The notes under the pieces: generated by a model
Databases searched by the model: none
What the model saw: the letters and a program-made list of their open reading frames with translations, nothing else
Told to the model about the DNA's origin: nothing
Origin: Gammaproteobacteria bacterium
Lineage (GTDB): Bacteria; Pseudomonadota; Gammaproteobacteria; GCA-001735895
Assembly: GCA_024638385.1 (NCBI GenBank)
Contig: JAHEKJ010000006.1
Coordinates: forward strand, 1-64,000
Direction of reading: 5' to 3'
Length of the DNA stretch: 64,000 nt
Shown here: positions 46,294 through 55,243 of the stretch, one piece after another
Layout: every line of letters begins with the position of its first letter
Position numbering within the stretch: position 1 is the first letter of the stretch
Program-made: the position numbers and the translations under genes

Positions 46294-47049
46294 TCAGATC
46301 GTAATCCAGTCGAAACCCGCGTTCTGGCTCGCCAGGACCGGCGCCGGCAAGTCTTCGAGTTGCGCCAGCAGCGCGGCGACGATAGCCGGCGTGTTGTTCT
46401 TTTCCGAAATGTGCGCCGCGATCAGGCAAGCGAGCCCGCGAGTGTCGATCTGGCGCAACAGCGCGATCGATTGTTCGTTCGACAGGTGGCCGTGGTTGCC
46501 GCCGACGCGCTGTTTGAGCATTTCCGGGTAGGGTCCGCTGGCCAGCATTTCCGGATCGTAATTGAATTCCAGCAGCAGGCCGTCGAGACCGTCGAAGGCC
46601 TCGATCATGTGAGTCGTAACGTGCCCGGCATCGGTCAGAATGCCGAGCCGCTTGTCGCCGTCGTTCTGGCGGAATATGAACTGCAGGGGTTCGCTCGCAT
46701 CGTGTGGCACCGTCACCGGCATTACCTCGAGATCGCCGATCTCCACCGGTCGGCCGGCGACCAGCGGTCGATAATCGAAATCCGGCGAAAACAATACGCG
46801 CGCGGTGCCGACCGCGGTCCACAGCGGGATTTCGAAGGCGCGACACAGCCGTTCGACGCCGCCGCTGTGGTCGCTGTGCTCGTGCGTCAACAACACGGCA
46901 TCGATTGCCTCCGGCACCAGCCCGAGGCGCGACAGGCGCTGGCCGAACTGGCGCAGCGAAAATCCATTGTCGACGAGCAGCGTCGTCTCGCCGTGTTGTA
47001 GCAGGGTTGCGTTACCGCGGCTGCCGCTGCCCAGAGACGCGATCCGCAC
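46294..47049 (-). CDS. MBL-fold metallohydrolase (YycJ/WalJ-like)
   Basis: The 251-residue cytoplasmic protein begins S-L-G-S-G-S-R-G-N-A-T and has the metal motif H-E-H-S-D-H near residues 56-61, then D-A-G-H near 140 and A-A-H-I-S near 212. This set matches the YycJ/WalJ group, suggested double-strand exonucleases. Function is inferred from the family. It follows bamC by 5 bp in the dapA-bamC operon. Confidence 0.85.
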   Translation of the reverse strand: MRIASLGSGSRGNATLLQHGETTLLVDNGFSLRQFGQRLSRLGLVPEAIDAVLLTHEHSDHSGGVERLCRAFEIPLWTAVGTARVLFSPDFDYRPLVAGRPVEIGDLEVMPVTVPHDASEPLQFIFRQNDGDKRLGILTDAGHVTTHMIEAFDGLDGLLLEFNYDPEMLASGPYPEMLKQRVGGNHGHLSNEQSIALLRQIDTRGLACLIAAHISEKNNTPAIVAALLAQLEDLPAPVLASQNAGFDWITI

Positions 47050-47054
47050 CGGGC

Positions 47055-48152
47055 CTACCTGAGTTGCTGGTGGAGCAGCGTGAGCAGCTCGGCACCCTCG
47101 GGAGTGGTGTCGATTTCACCCGCTTCGTTCTCGATCTCGACCCGGGTCAATTCGTGGGTTTCCTCGGACAATACCAGCGTGAATTTTTTCGCCACCTCTT
47201 CCGACGTCGAGCCTAACCCGAGGAAACCGTCCCGCTTTTTCACTTCCACGACCCGGGATTCGATCGTGATGAAACCCTCCTGCAACAGGCCGCTCTTGAA
47301 CTCGGCTTTGACGATCGGGAAATTGAGTCGCTCGAGTTCATGATATACCCGGTTCCAGCCGATCTGGTACGGATCCCGCAACAGCAGAAACGGCGAGTTT
47401 TCGTCGTTGTCGAACCGAATCGTCGAGCGCGGCGAGAACAGCCGGGCGCGCGCGACCCGCCGCTCCGCCTCGGTTTGCTCGAGTCCGAGGTGAATCATCA
47501 GCCGCGACAACATTTCGATCTCGAGCTGGGGCTCGGGTTGACGAAACCGCCAGATGTTGCCTTCGACGTCACCCGGAGAGTAACGATCGCCGACAGCCAG
47601 CGTGTGTACGTACTCGGTGCCGCGATGGGCGATATAGACGCGGCTGCCGCCCGTCGTAGGATTGCGCTCGACGCGGATTTTGAACTGGTCCTGGGTGGCG
47701 GACAGATCGTCGCCGGAAAACAGGCGTCCGAACCACGATCCTCCCTCCTTGTTCGCGCCCTCTTCTCTGAGCACCCACTCGGTTTGCATGATGCCGATGA
47801 CCGGTTCGTCGACGATCAGGCGAAAGCCCTCCTCGAACCAGAAGCTTCTGACCCGCTGGTAAACCTCGGTCACGGGTGCATCGACCTCGAGCCAGTAAAG
47901 GTCGCCGCTTCCCTCGAGACGCACGTCCTCGACTTTCGCCAGCACCGGCACCTTGTTGCGTTCGTTCGGGTCATCGCCGCTGAATGCCGGCGGAAGCTCG
48001 AAAGCCGATTCGACCTCGAAGCGCGCGAGGTCCGGCGGCAACTCGAGATATTCGCCGGTCGCCGCATCGAGATAGCGACGATCGAGGTCGGTCTGGCAAG
48101 CCGCCAGCGTAACGGCCAGAATCGCGACGGCCGCCCCTGTTCGGGTTTTCAT
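47055..48152 (-). CDS. bamC: Outer-membrane assembly lipoprotein BamC
   Basis: The 365-residue protein has a lipoprotein signal with lipobox L-A-A-C (Cys19), an unstructured lead region (D-R-R-Y-L-D ... L-E-L-P-P-D-L) and two NlpB helix-grip domains. It is part of the BAM complex that inserts beta-barrel proteins. Its ATG overlaps the dapA stop by 4 nt, reproducing the dapA-bamC (nlpB) order common to gammaproteobacteria. Confidence 0.9.
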   Translation of the reverse strand: MKTRTGAAVAILAVTLAACQTDLDRRYLDAATGEYLELPPDLARFEVESAFELPPAFSGDDPNERNKVPVLAKVEDVRLEGSGDLYWLEVDAPVTEVYQRVRSFWFEEGFRLIVDEPVIGIMQTEWVLREEGANKEGGSWFGRLFSGDDLSATQDQFKIRVERNPTTGGSRVYIAHRGTEYVHTLAVGDRYSPGDVEGNIWRFRQPEPQLEIEMLSRLMIHLGLEQTEAERRVARARLFSPRSTIRFDNDENSPFLLLRDPYQIGWNRVYHELERLNFPIVKAEFKSGLLQEGFITIESRVVEVKKRDGFLGLGSTSEEVAKKFTLVLSEETHELTRVEIENEAGEIDTTPEGAELLTLLHQQLR

Positions 48153-49024
48153 AAGGCGCCGCAGGCGATCAGGGCTTGACGCAAGGGTTCGTGGTGTTCT
48201 GGGGACAATTCCGTCATCGGCAAGCGCAGGTTAAGCTCGCCGAATCCCATTTGCGCGACCGCCCACTTCGCCGGAATCGGGTTGGACTCGATAAACAGCA
48301 GGCGGTGCAACTCGGCGATCTCGGCATCGGCGGCGCGCGCCTCCTCGGCCTTGCCGTCGAGCGCTAGCCGGATCATGTTCGCCATTTTTGCCGGGACCAC
48401 GTTGGCGGTGACCGAGATCGCGCCATGGCCACCGTTGAGCACGAATTCGCAGGTGGTCGAATCGTCGCCGGTCAGCAGCGCAAAGTCGTCGCTTACCTGG
48501 CGCTTGATGTCGGCCAGTCGCTGCATGCTGCCGGTGGCTTCCTTGATGCCGACGATATTGCCGACCCGGGCCAGCTCGGCGACGGTATCGGCCTGCATGT
48601 CGCAGGCGGTCCGCCCGGGCACGTTGTAGAGAATTTGCGGAATGTCGACGGCCTCGGCGATGGCCCGGTGGTGCAAAACCAGACCGCGCTGCGTCGGCTT
48701 GTTGTAATAAGGCGTAACCAGCAGGCAGGCCTCGGCGCCAACCTTGTGCGCGCAACGTGTCAGCTCGATCGCCTCGGCGGTCGAGTTGGCGCCGGTGCCG
48801 GCAATCATCGGCACTCGCCGATCGATGATCTCGTAGCTGCGTTCCAGCAGCTCGCAGTGTTCGGCCGGGCTCAGGGTCGCCGATTCTCCGGTCGTGCCCG
48901 CAATGACCAGTCCGCTGGTGCCCTCGCGAACGTGAAAATCGATCAGCGCTTCGAGCGTTTCGTAATCGACGTCGCCATTGCCGAGCATTGGCGTCACCAA
49001 CGCGACGATACTACCTTTGAACAT
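48149..49024 (-). CDS. dapA: 4-hydroxy-tetrahydrodipicolinate synthase
   Basis: The 291-residue TIM-barrel enzyme opens F-K-G-S-I-V-A-L-V-T-P-M, has G-T-T-G-E-S-A-T-L near residues 43-51, the catalytic tyrosine in Y-N-V-P-G-R-T near 133-139, and the Schiff-base lysine in G-I-K-E-A-T-G near 158-164. It condenses pyruvate with aspartate semialdehyde toward lysine and diaminopimelate. It is first in the dapA-bamC-MBL operon. Confidence 0.96.
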   Translation of the reverse strand: MFKGSIVALVTPMLGNGDVDYETLEALIDFHVREGTSGLVIAGTTGESATLSPAEHCELLERSYEIIDRRVPMIAGTGANSTAEAIELTRCAHKVGAEACLLVTPYYNKPTQRGLVLHHRAIAEAVDIPQILYNVPGRTACDMQADTVAELARVGNIVGIKEATGSMQRLADIKRQVSDDFALLTGDDSTTCEFVLNGGHGAISVTANVVPAKMANMIRLALDGKAEEARAADAEIAELHRLLFIESNPIPAKWAVAQMGFGELNLRLPMTELSPEHHEPLRQALIACGAL

Positions 49025-49091
49025 GAATTACCTCGCTGCCCCGCGGGCGCTCAAGGGGCGTATGTTATATAGAAAAGCGGGCGTTTTGAAG

Positions 49092-50153
49092 TCATTCGGC
49101 GACCATGTCGGCGGTCGGCCAGGCCTTGATGATAGCCTGGATCAGCGTCGCCAGCGGAATCGCGAAGAAAACCCCCCAGACGCCCCACAGGCTGCCGAAA
49201 AAGACCACCGCGACAATGATCGCGACCGGGTGCAGGTTGACGACCTCGGAGAACAGTAACGGCACGAGCAGATTGCCGTCGAGAAACTGGATGAAGGCGT
49301 AAATCGCCATCAGCCAGCCGAACTGAGACGTGAAGCCCCATTGAAAAAAGGCAATCAGTGCCACCGGGATCGTGACCACGGTCGCGCCGACGTAGGGGAT
49401 GATGACCGAAAGCCCCACCGCGAGGCTCAACAGGATCGCGAAATCGAGTCCCATCAGCGCGAACGCGACATAACTCGAGGCCCAGATGATCAACACCTCG
49501 ATCACCTTGCCGCGAACGTAGCTGGCGATCTTGACGTCGAGTTCGGCCCAGACCGTGCGCAGCAGGCGTCGCTCTTGGGGCAGGAAATCTGCGAGCCAGC
49601 GCAGAATCAGGTCCTTGTCCTTGAGAAAGAAGAAAACCATCAGCGGCAGCAGAATCATGTAGACGAAAAACGTGATGACACCGACCACCGAAGCCAGCGA
49701 CAGGCTGACGACGCGCTGCCCCATTTGCGTCAGCTCGGTGCGCGCGAGCGTCAGCACTTCCTCGATCTGCCTCGCCGAGACGTAGTCCGGGTATTGCTCG
49801 GGTAACTGCAACAGTAGCTGTTGTCCCCGGCCCAGCATCGACGGCAGCGCGCGGATCAGATCGGTGACCTGCTTCGACAACAGCGGCAGCAGCACGAAAA
49901 TTACGAACAGGATCGCCGCAACCATCAGCGCGGTGACGACGCTCGCCGCGACCGTGCGACCGAGGTTGATTCGCGCCATCCACGCGACCATGCCCTCGGC
50001 GAGGTAGGCGATGACGATCGCGACCAGGATCGGCAGCAAGTGGTCGCTCAGCAGCAACACGGTCGAGACGCCGACGATCAGGATGAAAGCGAAGATTACC
50101 GTCTGCGGATCGGTGAAGTGGCGGCGGTACCAATCCTGGATGATTTCAAACAT
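49092..50153 (-). CDS. AI-2E/PerM-family permease-like protein
   Basis: The 353-residue protein has about seven or eight transmembrane helices in the family pattern: three near the N-terminus, a long soluble loop at about residues 90-150 with amphipathic helices, then four or five to the end. The conserved P-Y-V-G-A and F-x-D/E-G-N-L-L-V-P-L segments are present. The family includes AI-2 exporters and Na/H antiporters, so the substrate is open. Single gene, 67 bp before dapA. Confidence 0.87.
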   Translation of the reverse strand: MFEIIQDWYRRHFTDPQTVIFAFILIVGVSTVLLLSDHLLPILVAIVIAYLAEGMVAWMARINLGRTVAASVVTALMVAAILFVIFVLLPLLSKQVTDLIRALPSMLGRGQQLLLQLPEQYPDYVSARQIEEVLTLARTELTQMGQRVVSLSLASVVGVITFFVYMILLPLMVFFFLKDKDLILRWLADFLPQERRLLRTVWAELDVKIASYVRGKVIEVLIIWASSYVAFALMGLDFAILLSLAVGLSVIIPYVGATVVTIPVALIAFFQWGFTSQFGWLMAIYAFIQFLDGNLLVPLLFSEVVNLHPVAIIVAVVFFGSLWGVWGVFFAIPLATLIQAIIKAWPTADMVAE

Positions 50154-50188
50154 GGTCGGTCGACAAAATGACTGCTAACAAATGCGGC

Positions 50189-51091
50189 TCAGGCGTGATT
50201 CTTGAAGTAAGCCCGGGCGAACTCGAGTAATTCCTCCATGATCGTGACCCGGAATTTCTGTCGCTGACGGACGAACGAGAAGGGTCGCGAGAGCGGCGGG
50301 TCGAGCTGTATCTCGCACAGCCGGTCGAGCTTGAGTTCCTTGTCGATGATCGATCGCGAGATGATCGTAATTCCCATTCCGGCCTCGACCGCGCCCTTGA
50401 TCGCTTCGGGACTGCCGAGCTCGAGCGAAAAATTCATGTCGGATGGATTGATCTTCTGTTCGATCAGGTACTGCATGATGACGTCGCGCGTGCCTGACCC
50501 TTCCTCGCGGCTGACGAACGGATACTTGACGATGTCCGCCGCCTTGACCCGTTCGCCGCGCCGGCACAGCTCGTGGTTGGGCTCGGCAACGACGACCAGT
50601 TGATCGTCGTGACAGACTTCGACGATCAGATTCTTGTTACTGACCGGCGACTCGACCACGCCGAGGTCGATGACGTTGTGTTCGACCATCGACACGATAC
50701 CCTCGGAATTCGATACCTTGAGGCGCAGATTGATGTCGGGGTACTTGTTCTTGAACTCGCCCAGCAGCGCCGGCAGCATGTATTCGGCGATCGTCGTGCT
50801 CGCGCCGATGGTCAGTGCGCCGCTGATTTCGCCGGTCAGGTCGCGTACGCCGTTCTCCATTTCCGCGTAAAGGTCGAAGATCCGTTCGGCAAACTCCGCG
50901 ACGCGTTCGCCGGCCGGCGTCAGGCTGACCTTGTTATGGGTGCGATCGAATAGCCGGGTATTGAAATATTCCTCCAGTTGACGAACCTGGAAGGTCACCG
51001 CCGGTTGCGTCATGTGCAGCGCCTCGGCCGCCTTGGTGAAGCTCAGCAGCTTGGCCACGGTGTGAAAAACCTTCAGTCGGCGGTCGCTCAT
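50189..51091 (-). CDS. LysR-family transcriptional regulator
   Basis: The 300-residue protein has an N-terminal winged helix (R-L-K-V-F-H-T-V-A, S-F-T-K-A-A-E-A-L-H-M-T-Q-P-A-V-T near residues 17-33) and a substrate-binding domain (about 90-295). The latter begins G-A-L-T-I-G-A-S-T-T-I-A-E-Y-M-L-P, which is close to the CysB/CbbR-like branch. Its target and effector are unknown. It is divergent from the DUF4124 gene across 202 bp, so that gene may be regulated. Confidence 0.9.
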   Translation of the reverse strand: MSDRRLKVFHTVAKLLSFTKAAEALHMTQPAVTFQVRQLEEYFNTRLFDRTHNKVSLTPAGERVAEFAERIFDLYAEMENGVRDLTGEISGALTIGASTTIAEYMLPALLGEFKNKYPDINLRLKVSNSEGIVSMVEHNVIDLGVVESPVSNKNLIVEVCHDDQLVVVAEPNHELCRRGERVKAADIVKYPFVSREEGSGTRDVIMQYLIEQKINPSDMNFSLELGSPEAIKGAVEAGMGITIISRSIIDKELKLDRLCEIQLDPPLSRPFSFVRQRQKFRVTIMEELLEFARAYFKNHA

Positions 51092-51293
51092 CGCAGGCTT
51101 GAGCCCGGTGAATCGGGTCGAACATTATATATTGTTTTTATACTAGCCGACAGAAGATATAAATTTGATTGATGATCAACCGGTTCCGGCGCGCTTTCCG
51201 TTTCACGTAGTACATTAAATAAAGATGGTAAATATTTGGATGACAGCTATTCTTGTCACTCGTAGACTAGCGAAAATTCCGACGGAACTCGAA

Positions 51294-51728
51294 ATGCTTA
51301 TGCGCTACCTGATTTGCCTGATTCCGGTGCTTCTGTCGGCGTCGGCGATGGCGGGTTCGATTCACAAATGGGTCGACGAGGACGGCAACGTGCACTACGG
51401 CGACGCGCCCCCGGTCTCGGCCCAGACCGAATCGGTTCGCGTGCAATCGGCGCCGACGAATCCGGGCCGATCGCTGCCACGCCTGTCGTCGCCCGGCGAT
51501 ACCGGCGAAAACGATGCCGCCACCGCGGCCGCCGACGATGCCGGCGGCGTGCCGAAAGATCAGGCCCAGATCGCGTGCGAACAGGCACGCCAGGATCTCA
51601 AGGTAATCAAAACCAGCAGTCGGATCAAACTGCGCTCGGCCGACGGTTCGACGCGCTACATGACCAGCGAAGAAATCGACCAGCGCAGGCAACAGGCCGA
51701 GGCCGACGTCCAGCAGTTCTGCAACTAG
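51294..51728 (+). CDS. DUF4124-domain exported protein
   Basis: The 144-residue protein has a signal peptide (about residues 1-20, ending A-M-A-G). The DUF4124 core follows at once: [18 protein letters not shown]. Then come a Pro/Ala/Asp-rich linker and a charged helical tail. The family is periplasmic and of unknown function. The ATG at 51294 is chosen for the signal peptide and a GGA site; an ATG at 51300 is also possible. Confidence 0.8.
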   Translation: MLMRYLICLIPVLLSASAMAGSIHKWVDEDGNVHYGDAPPVSAQTESVRVQSAPTNPGRSLPRLSSPGDTGENDAATAAADDAGGVPKDQAQIACEQARQDLKVIKTSSRIKLRSADGSTRYMTSEEIDQRRQQAEADVQQFCN

Positions 51729-51739
51729 TCGGCGGGCGG

Positions 51740-51766
51740 TTACATCCCCCGCCGAAGCTCTATAAT
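51740..51766 (+). promoter_or_regulatory. Possible sigma70 promoter of proS
   Basis: TTACAT (51740-51745), a short 15-bp spacer and a consensus TATAAT (51761-51766), 45 bp before the proS ATG. Confidence 0.45.
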
Positions 51767-51811
51767 ACGCGGATTCAGATTGCCGCGGGCCGGTCCCGCA
51801 ATCGAGCCGAC

Positions 51812-53521
51812 ATGCAAGCTTCCCGATTCCATTTCGCCACGCTGAAGGAGACTCCGGTCGACGCCGAGATCGTCAGCCATCAGCTGATGCTGCGCGCCGG
51901 CATGATCCGCCGTCACGCGGCCGGCATCTACAGCTGGCTGCCGCTCGGCTTGCGCGTGCTGCGCAAGGTCGAGCACATCATTCGCGAGGAAATGGACCGG
52001 GCCGGCGCGCTCGAATGCCTGATGCCGTCGTTTCAGCCGGCCGAGCTGTGGCAGGAATCCGGGCGCTGGGACCAGTTCGGGCCTGAATTGCTGCGCCTGC
52101 AAGACCGGCACGAACGCGACGCTTGCGTCGGCCCGACCCACGAGGAAATCATCACCGACATTTTCCGCCGCGAAGTCAGCAGTTATCGCCAGTTGCCGCT
52201 CAATTTCTACCAGATACAGACCAAGTTCCGCGACGAGATCCGGCCACGCTTCGGCGTCATGCGCGCGCGCGAATTCATCATGAAGGACGCCTACTCATTC
52301 GATCTCGATCCGGCCGGGATGCAGCGCGCCTACGAAATCATGGACGCAGCCTACGTCAGGATTTTCGATCGATTCGGACTCGATTATCGCGCGGTCGCCG
52401 CCGATTCCGGCGCGATCGGCGGCGCCAAATCACAGGAGTTCCACGTGCTCGCGGATTCGGGCGAAGATGCGATCGCATTCTCCGATTCGAGCGACTACGC
52501 GGCCAACGTCGAGCTCGCCGAAACCCTGCCGCCGACCGGCGAACGGCCGGCGCCGGGCGCGGCCATGGCGATCGTCGACACGCCGCGGATGCACACGATC
52601 GAGGACCTGGCGCGAGGTCTGCACGTCGACCCGAGTCGCTGCCTCAAGACCCTGATTGCCGAGGCCGAAGATGGCGGCCTGGTCGCGCTGATCCTGCGCG
52701 GCGACCACGAACTCAACGCCCTCAAGGCGGCCCGCCAACCCGGGGTAGCGAGCCCGCTGCGTCTGGCCGAACGCGACCGCATTCGTGAGCGGCTCGGCCA
52801 CGACATCGGCTCGATCGGGCCGATCGGTCTCGACATCCCGATTTTCGTCGATCATGCCGCGGCCGCGGTCGCCGACTTCGTTTGCGGTGCCAATCAGAAC
52901 GACAGACATTACGTCGACGCCAACTGGGGACGCGATTGCGACGAACCGGCGGCGGTGGACCTGCGCAACGTCGTCGACGGCGACCCGAGCCCCGACGGTA
53001 AGGGCCGGCTCAAGATCCTGCGCGGCATCGAGGTCGGGCACATCTTCCAGCTCGGGCAGAAGTACTCGCAGTCGATGCAGGCCAGCGTCCTCGACGAGCA
53101 GGGAAAATCGGCGACCCCCTACATGGGTTGCTACGGTATCGGCGTAACCCGCGTCGTCGCCGCGGCCATCGAGCAAAATCACGACGACCGGGGCATCATC
53201 TGGCCCGATTCGCTGGCCCCGTTCCAGCTCGCAATCTGTCCGATCAACTACCACAAGTCCGAGGCGGTCCGGGAAGCCGCCGACCGGCTTTACCGCGATT
53301 GCGTCGAACGCGGGCTCGAGGTCCTGCTCGACGACCGTGGCCTGCGTCCGGGCGTCATGTTCTCGGACATGGAATTGATCGGCGTGCCGCGGCGTATCGT
53401 ATTGAGCGAGCGCGGGCTCGCCGATCGGCAGTTCGAATACAAGGGTCGCAGCGACGACGAAGCGCAAAACCAGTCGCTCGACGCGCTCACCGATTTTCTC
53501 GACGAACTGTTCGGCAGATGA
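51812..53521 (+). CDS. proS: Prolyl-tRNA synthetase
   Basis: The ATG at 51812 gives a 569-residue enzyme of bacterial type. Class II motif 1 surrounds L-P-L-G-L-R-V-L near residue 45, motif 2 is [17 protein letters not shown] near 140-156, an editing INS domain spans about 225-385, motif 3 is G-C-Y-G-I-G-V-T-R near 435-443, and an anticodon-binding domain ends the protein. It charges tRNA-Pro and removes Ala mischarges. Its stop overlaps the transglycosylase start. Confidence 0.96.
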   Translation: MQASRFHFATLKETPVDAEIVSHQLMLRAGMIRRHAAGIYSWLPLGLRVLRKVEHIIREEMDRAGALECLMPSFQPAELWQESGRWDQFGPELLRLQDRHERDACVGPTHEEIITDIFRREVSSYRQLPLNFYQIQTKFRDEIRPRFGVMRAREFIMKDAYSFDLDPAGMQRAYEIMDAAYVRIFDRFGLDYRAVAADSGAIGGAKSQEFHVLADSGEDAIAFSDSSDYAANVELAETLPPTGERPAPGAAMAIVDTPRMHTIEDLARGLHVDPSRCLKTLIAEAEDGGLVALILRGDHELNALKAARQPGVASPLRLAERDRIRERLGHDIGSIGPIGLDIPIFVDHAAAAVADFVCGANQNDRHYVDANWGRDCDEPAAVDLRNVVDGDPSPDGKGRLKILRGIEVGHIFQLGQKYSQSMQASVLDEQGKSATPYMGCYGIGVTRVVAAAIEQNHDDRGIIWPDSLAPFQLAICPINYHKSEAVREAADRLYRDCVERGLEVLLDDRGLRPGVMFSDMELIGVPRRIVLSERGLADRQFEYKGRSDDEAQNQSLDALTDFLDELFGR

Positions 53522-54087
53522 TGACGCGCGCGCTGGTTACATTGATGCTGTGGCTCGCGCTCGGCGCGGTGTCGGCGAACTCGGCGCCGCCGCCCGACCC
53601 CGAACTGCGACGCCTGCTACAGGAGGCGATTGCCAGCGACAACGGCTTCGTCGACCGCTTCGACGCCCAGGTCTGGCTGCTCGACATGTCGCGCCGACTG
53701 GAGAAGTTCGTCGTCGATCCAGCCACCCGAATCGAAATTCTCAAGCAGGTGCATTACGAGTCCACCCGCGTCGGCCTCGAGCCGGAACTGGTGCTCGCCG
53801 TGATCGAGGTCGAAAGTCACTTCGACCGATTCGCCATCTCGGTGTCGGGAGCGCGCGGTCTGATGCAGGTCATGCCGTTCTGGCTCGACGAAATCGGCAT
53901 TTCCGATCGAAACCTGTTCAAGATCCGCACCAACCTGCGCATGGGTTGCACGATTCTGCGCTATTACGTCGACATGGAGCCCGACGATCTCGGCCGCGCG
54001 CTCGCGCGTTATAACGGCAGCCTCGGCAAGACCGTCTACCCGAACAAGGTCATCACGGCGCTGCGCCGCAACTGGTTCAAGCACTAG
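53518..54087 (+). CDS. SLT-type lytic transglycosylase
   Basis: The 189-residue protein has a signal peptide (about residues 1-23) and an SLT domain with the catalytic glutamate in I-E-V-E-S-H-F-D near residue 97-104, then [11 protein letters not shown] and [10 protein letters not shown]. It cleaves peptidoglycan with 1,6-anhydro product formation. The ATG at 53518 overlaps the proS stop (ATGA); an ATG at 53521 is also possible. Its stop is shared with the convergent TVP38 gene through CTAG. Confidence 0.88.
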   Translation: MMTRALVTLMLWLALGAVSANSAPPPDPELRRLLQEAIASDNGFVDRFDAQVWLLDMSRRLEKFVVDPATRIEILKQVHYESTRVGLEPELVLAVIEVESHFDRFAISVSGARGLMQVMPFWLDEIGISDRNLFKIRTNLRMGCTILRYYVDMEPDDLGRALARYNGSLGKTVYPNKVITALRRNWFKH

Positions 54088-54767
54088 GCGTCGGGCGTCG
54101 TGCGGCGCGCCTGCCATAGCACCAGGGCGAGGCTGCCGACCGACAACAGCAGCAGTGGGGCGATGACAGCGGGATCCAGCAGCACGTCGAAGGAAAGGCT
54201 GCGCGCGGCGTCGTCGATCACCCGCGCGTAGACGTACGACTTGATACCGATGCCGAGAATCGCGGCGGCGACGAAATCCGGTAATCGCGCCTTCAGCAAA
54301 CCGGCGCTGTAGTTGACCAGCGAATGCGGGAATCCCGGGAAAACGCGCAACGCGAACAGCGCGAAAAAATTATCGTGGCGTCGCAGCAGGCGGTAGGCGC
54401 GCGAGCGATGCAACCGCTCGAGCCAGTCCTGTGTCAGGTAACGCGAAAACAGGTAGGCGCCGATGCCGCCGAGGGTCCCGCCGGCGGTCAGGATCAGCGT
54501 CGCCAGAACCGGCGGGTAGAGCGGCGCCGCAACCCACAGGAACAGCGAACCGGCCAGCGCGAAGGTGAACAACACCGCCTGCGCCGCCACCAGAACCAGC
54601 GCGAGCCACCAGTACTGGGTGTAGCCGCGCGCGATTTCGAGCAGGGCCCTCGCGTCGAGCCAGCCCGCGATTTCGAGCAGGATTCCGAGCACGATCAACA
54701 GCGCGATCAGCACGAGCTTGCCGATCCGGCGGCGCCGCGACGAAATCACCCGATGGCCCTTGGTCAC
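54084..54767 (-). CDS. TVP38/TMEM64-family membrane protein
   Basis: The GTG at 54767, after an AGG site, gives a 227-residue protein with about five transmembrane segments. It has the family's re-entrant loop features (G-G-T-L-G-G-I-G-A-Y-L-F-S-R-Y near residue 100 and the F-A-L-R-V-F-P-G-F-P-H-S-L-V-N-Y block near 143-157). Relatives (DedA, VTT domain) are lipid scramblases or transport-related. It is last in a minus-strand run with the lipoprotein and GspE-type genes. Confidence 0.85.
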   Translation of the reverse strand: MTKGHRVISSRRRRIGKLVLIALLIVLGILLEIAGWLDARALLEIARGYTQYWWLALVLVAAQAVLFTFALAGSLFLWVAAPLYPPVLATLILTAGGTLGGIGAYLFSRYLTQDWLERLHRSRAYRLLRRHDNFFALFALRVFPGFPHSLVNYSAGLLKARLPDFVAAAILGIGIKSYVYARVIDDAARSLSFDVLLDPAVIAPLLLLSVGSLALVLWQARRTTPDA

Positions 54768-54775
54768 GCCGGAAC

Positions 54776-55243
54776 CTATTGCAAATCGGCGAGACTCGCC
54801 GGTTCCCAGCGGGCGTGCTGCAGCCGCCATCGATCGTCGCGCACCAGCCGCAACTCGAATCGATACAGCCGCGCGCGCAGCGACGGCAGCGCGCTGATGT
54901 CCGAGATCACGCTGCCCGCCATCGCGACGAACAGCCGCACCTCTGCCTCGCCGCCGCCGAGCAATCGGACCTCGTCGACCCGGGTGAACAGGTGGATGTT
55001 CTTGTGGCGGAAAAAATAGGCCCGCAACAGTTTCAGCAATTGCTCGCGATTATAGCCCTTCTGGTCGAGGTAATCCGGGTGCAGCAGCGCCTCGACGGCG
55101 TCGACGCTGCGCGCCTCGCCGGCCTCGACGCCGTGCGCGACGAATTGCCGAACCTCGGCCTCGGGCGACAGGCGTTCGTCGCTACAGGCGCAAAGCGCCA
55201 GCAACGCCGACAGGCACAGTGCGCGCCACCGGCCGCGCGCCAT
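54776..55243 (-). CDS. Putative lipoprotein, NTF2-like
   Basis: The 155-residue protein has a short lipoprotein-type signal with a C-A-C box (Cys20). The body looks like an NTF2-like cone: a helical lead with E-A-E-V-R-Q-F-V, L-L-H-P-D-Y-L, then three or four antiparallel strands ending R-W-R-L-Q-H-A-R-W-E. No catalytic motif is seen and the function is unknown. It begins directly after the GspE-type stop (TGAATG, no gap). Confidence 0.65.
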   Translation of the reverse strand: MARGRWRALCLSALLALCACSDERLSPEAEVRQFVAHGVEAGEARSVDAVEALLHPDYLDQKGYNREQLLKLLRAYFFRHKNIHLFTRVDEVRLLGGGEAEVRLFVAMAGSVISDISALPSLRARLYRFELRLVRDDRWRLQHARWEPASLADLQ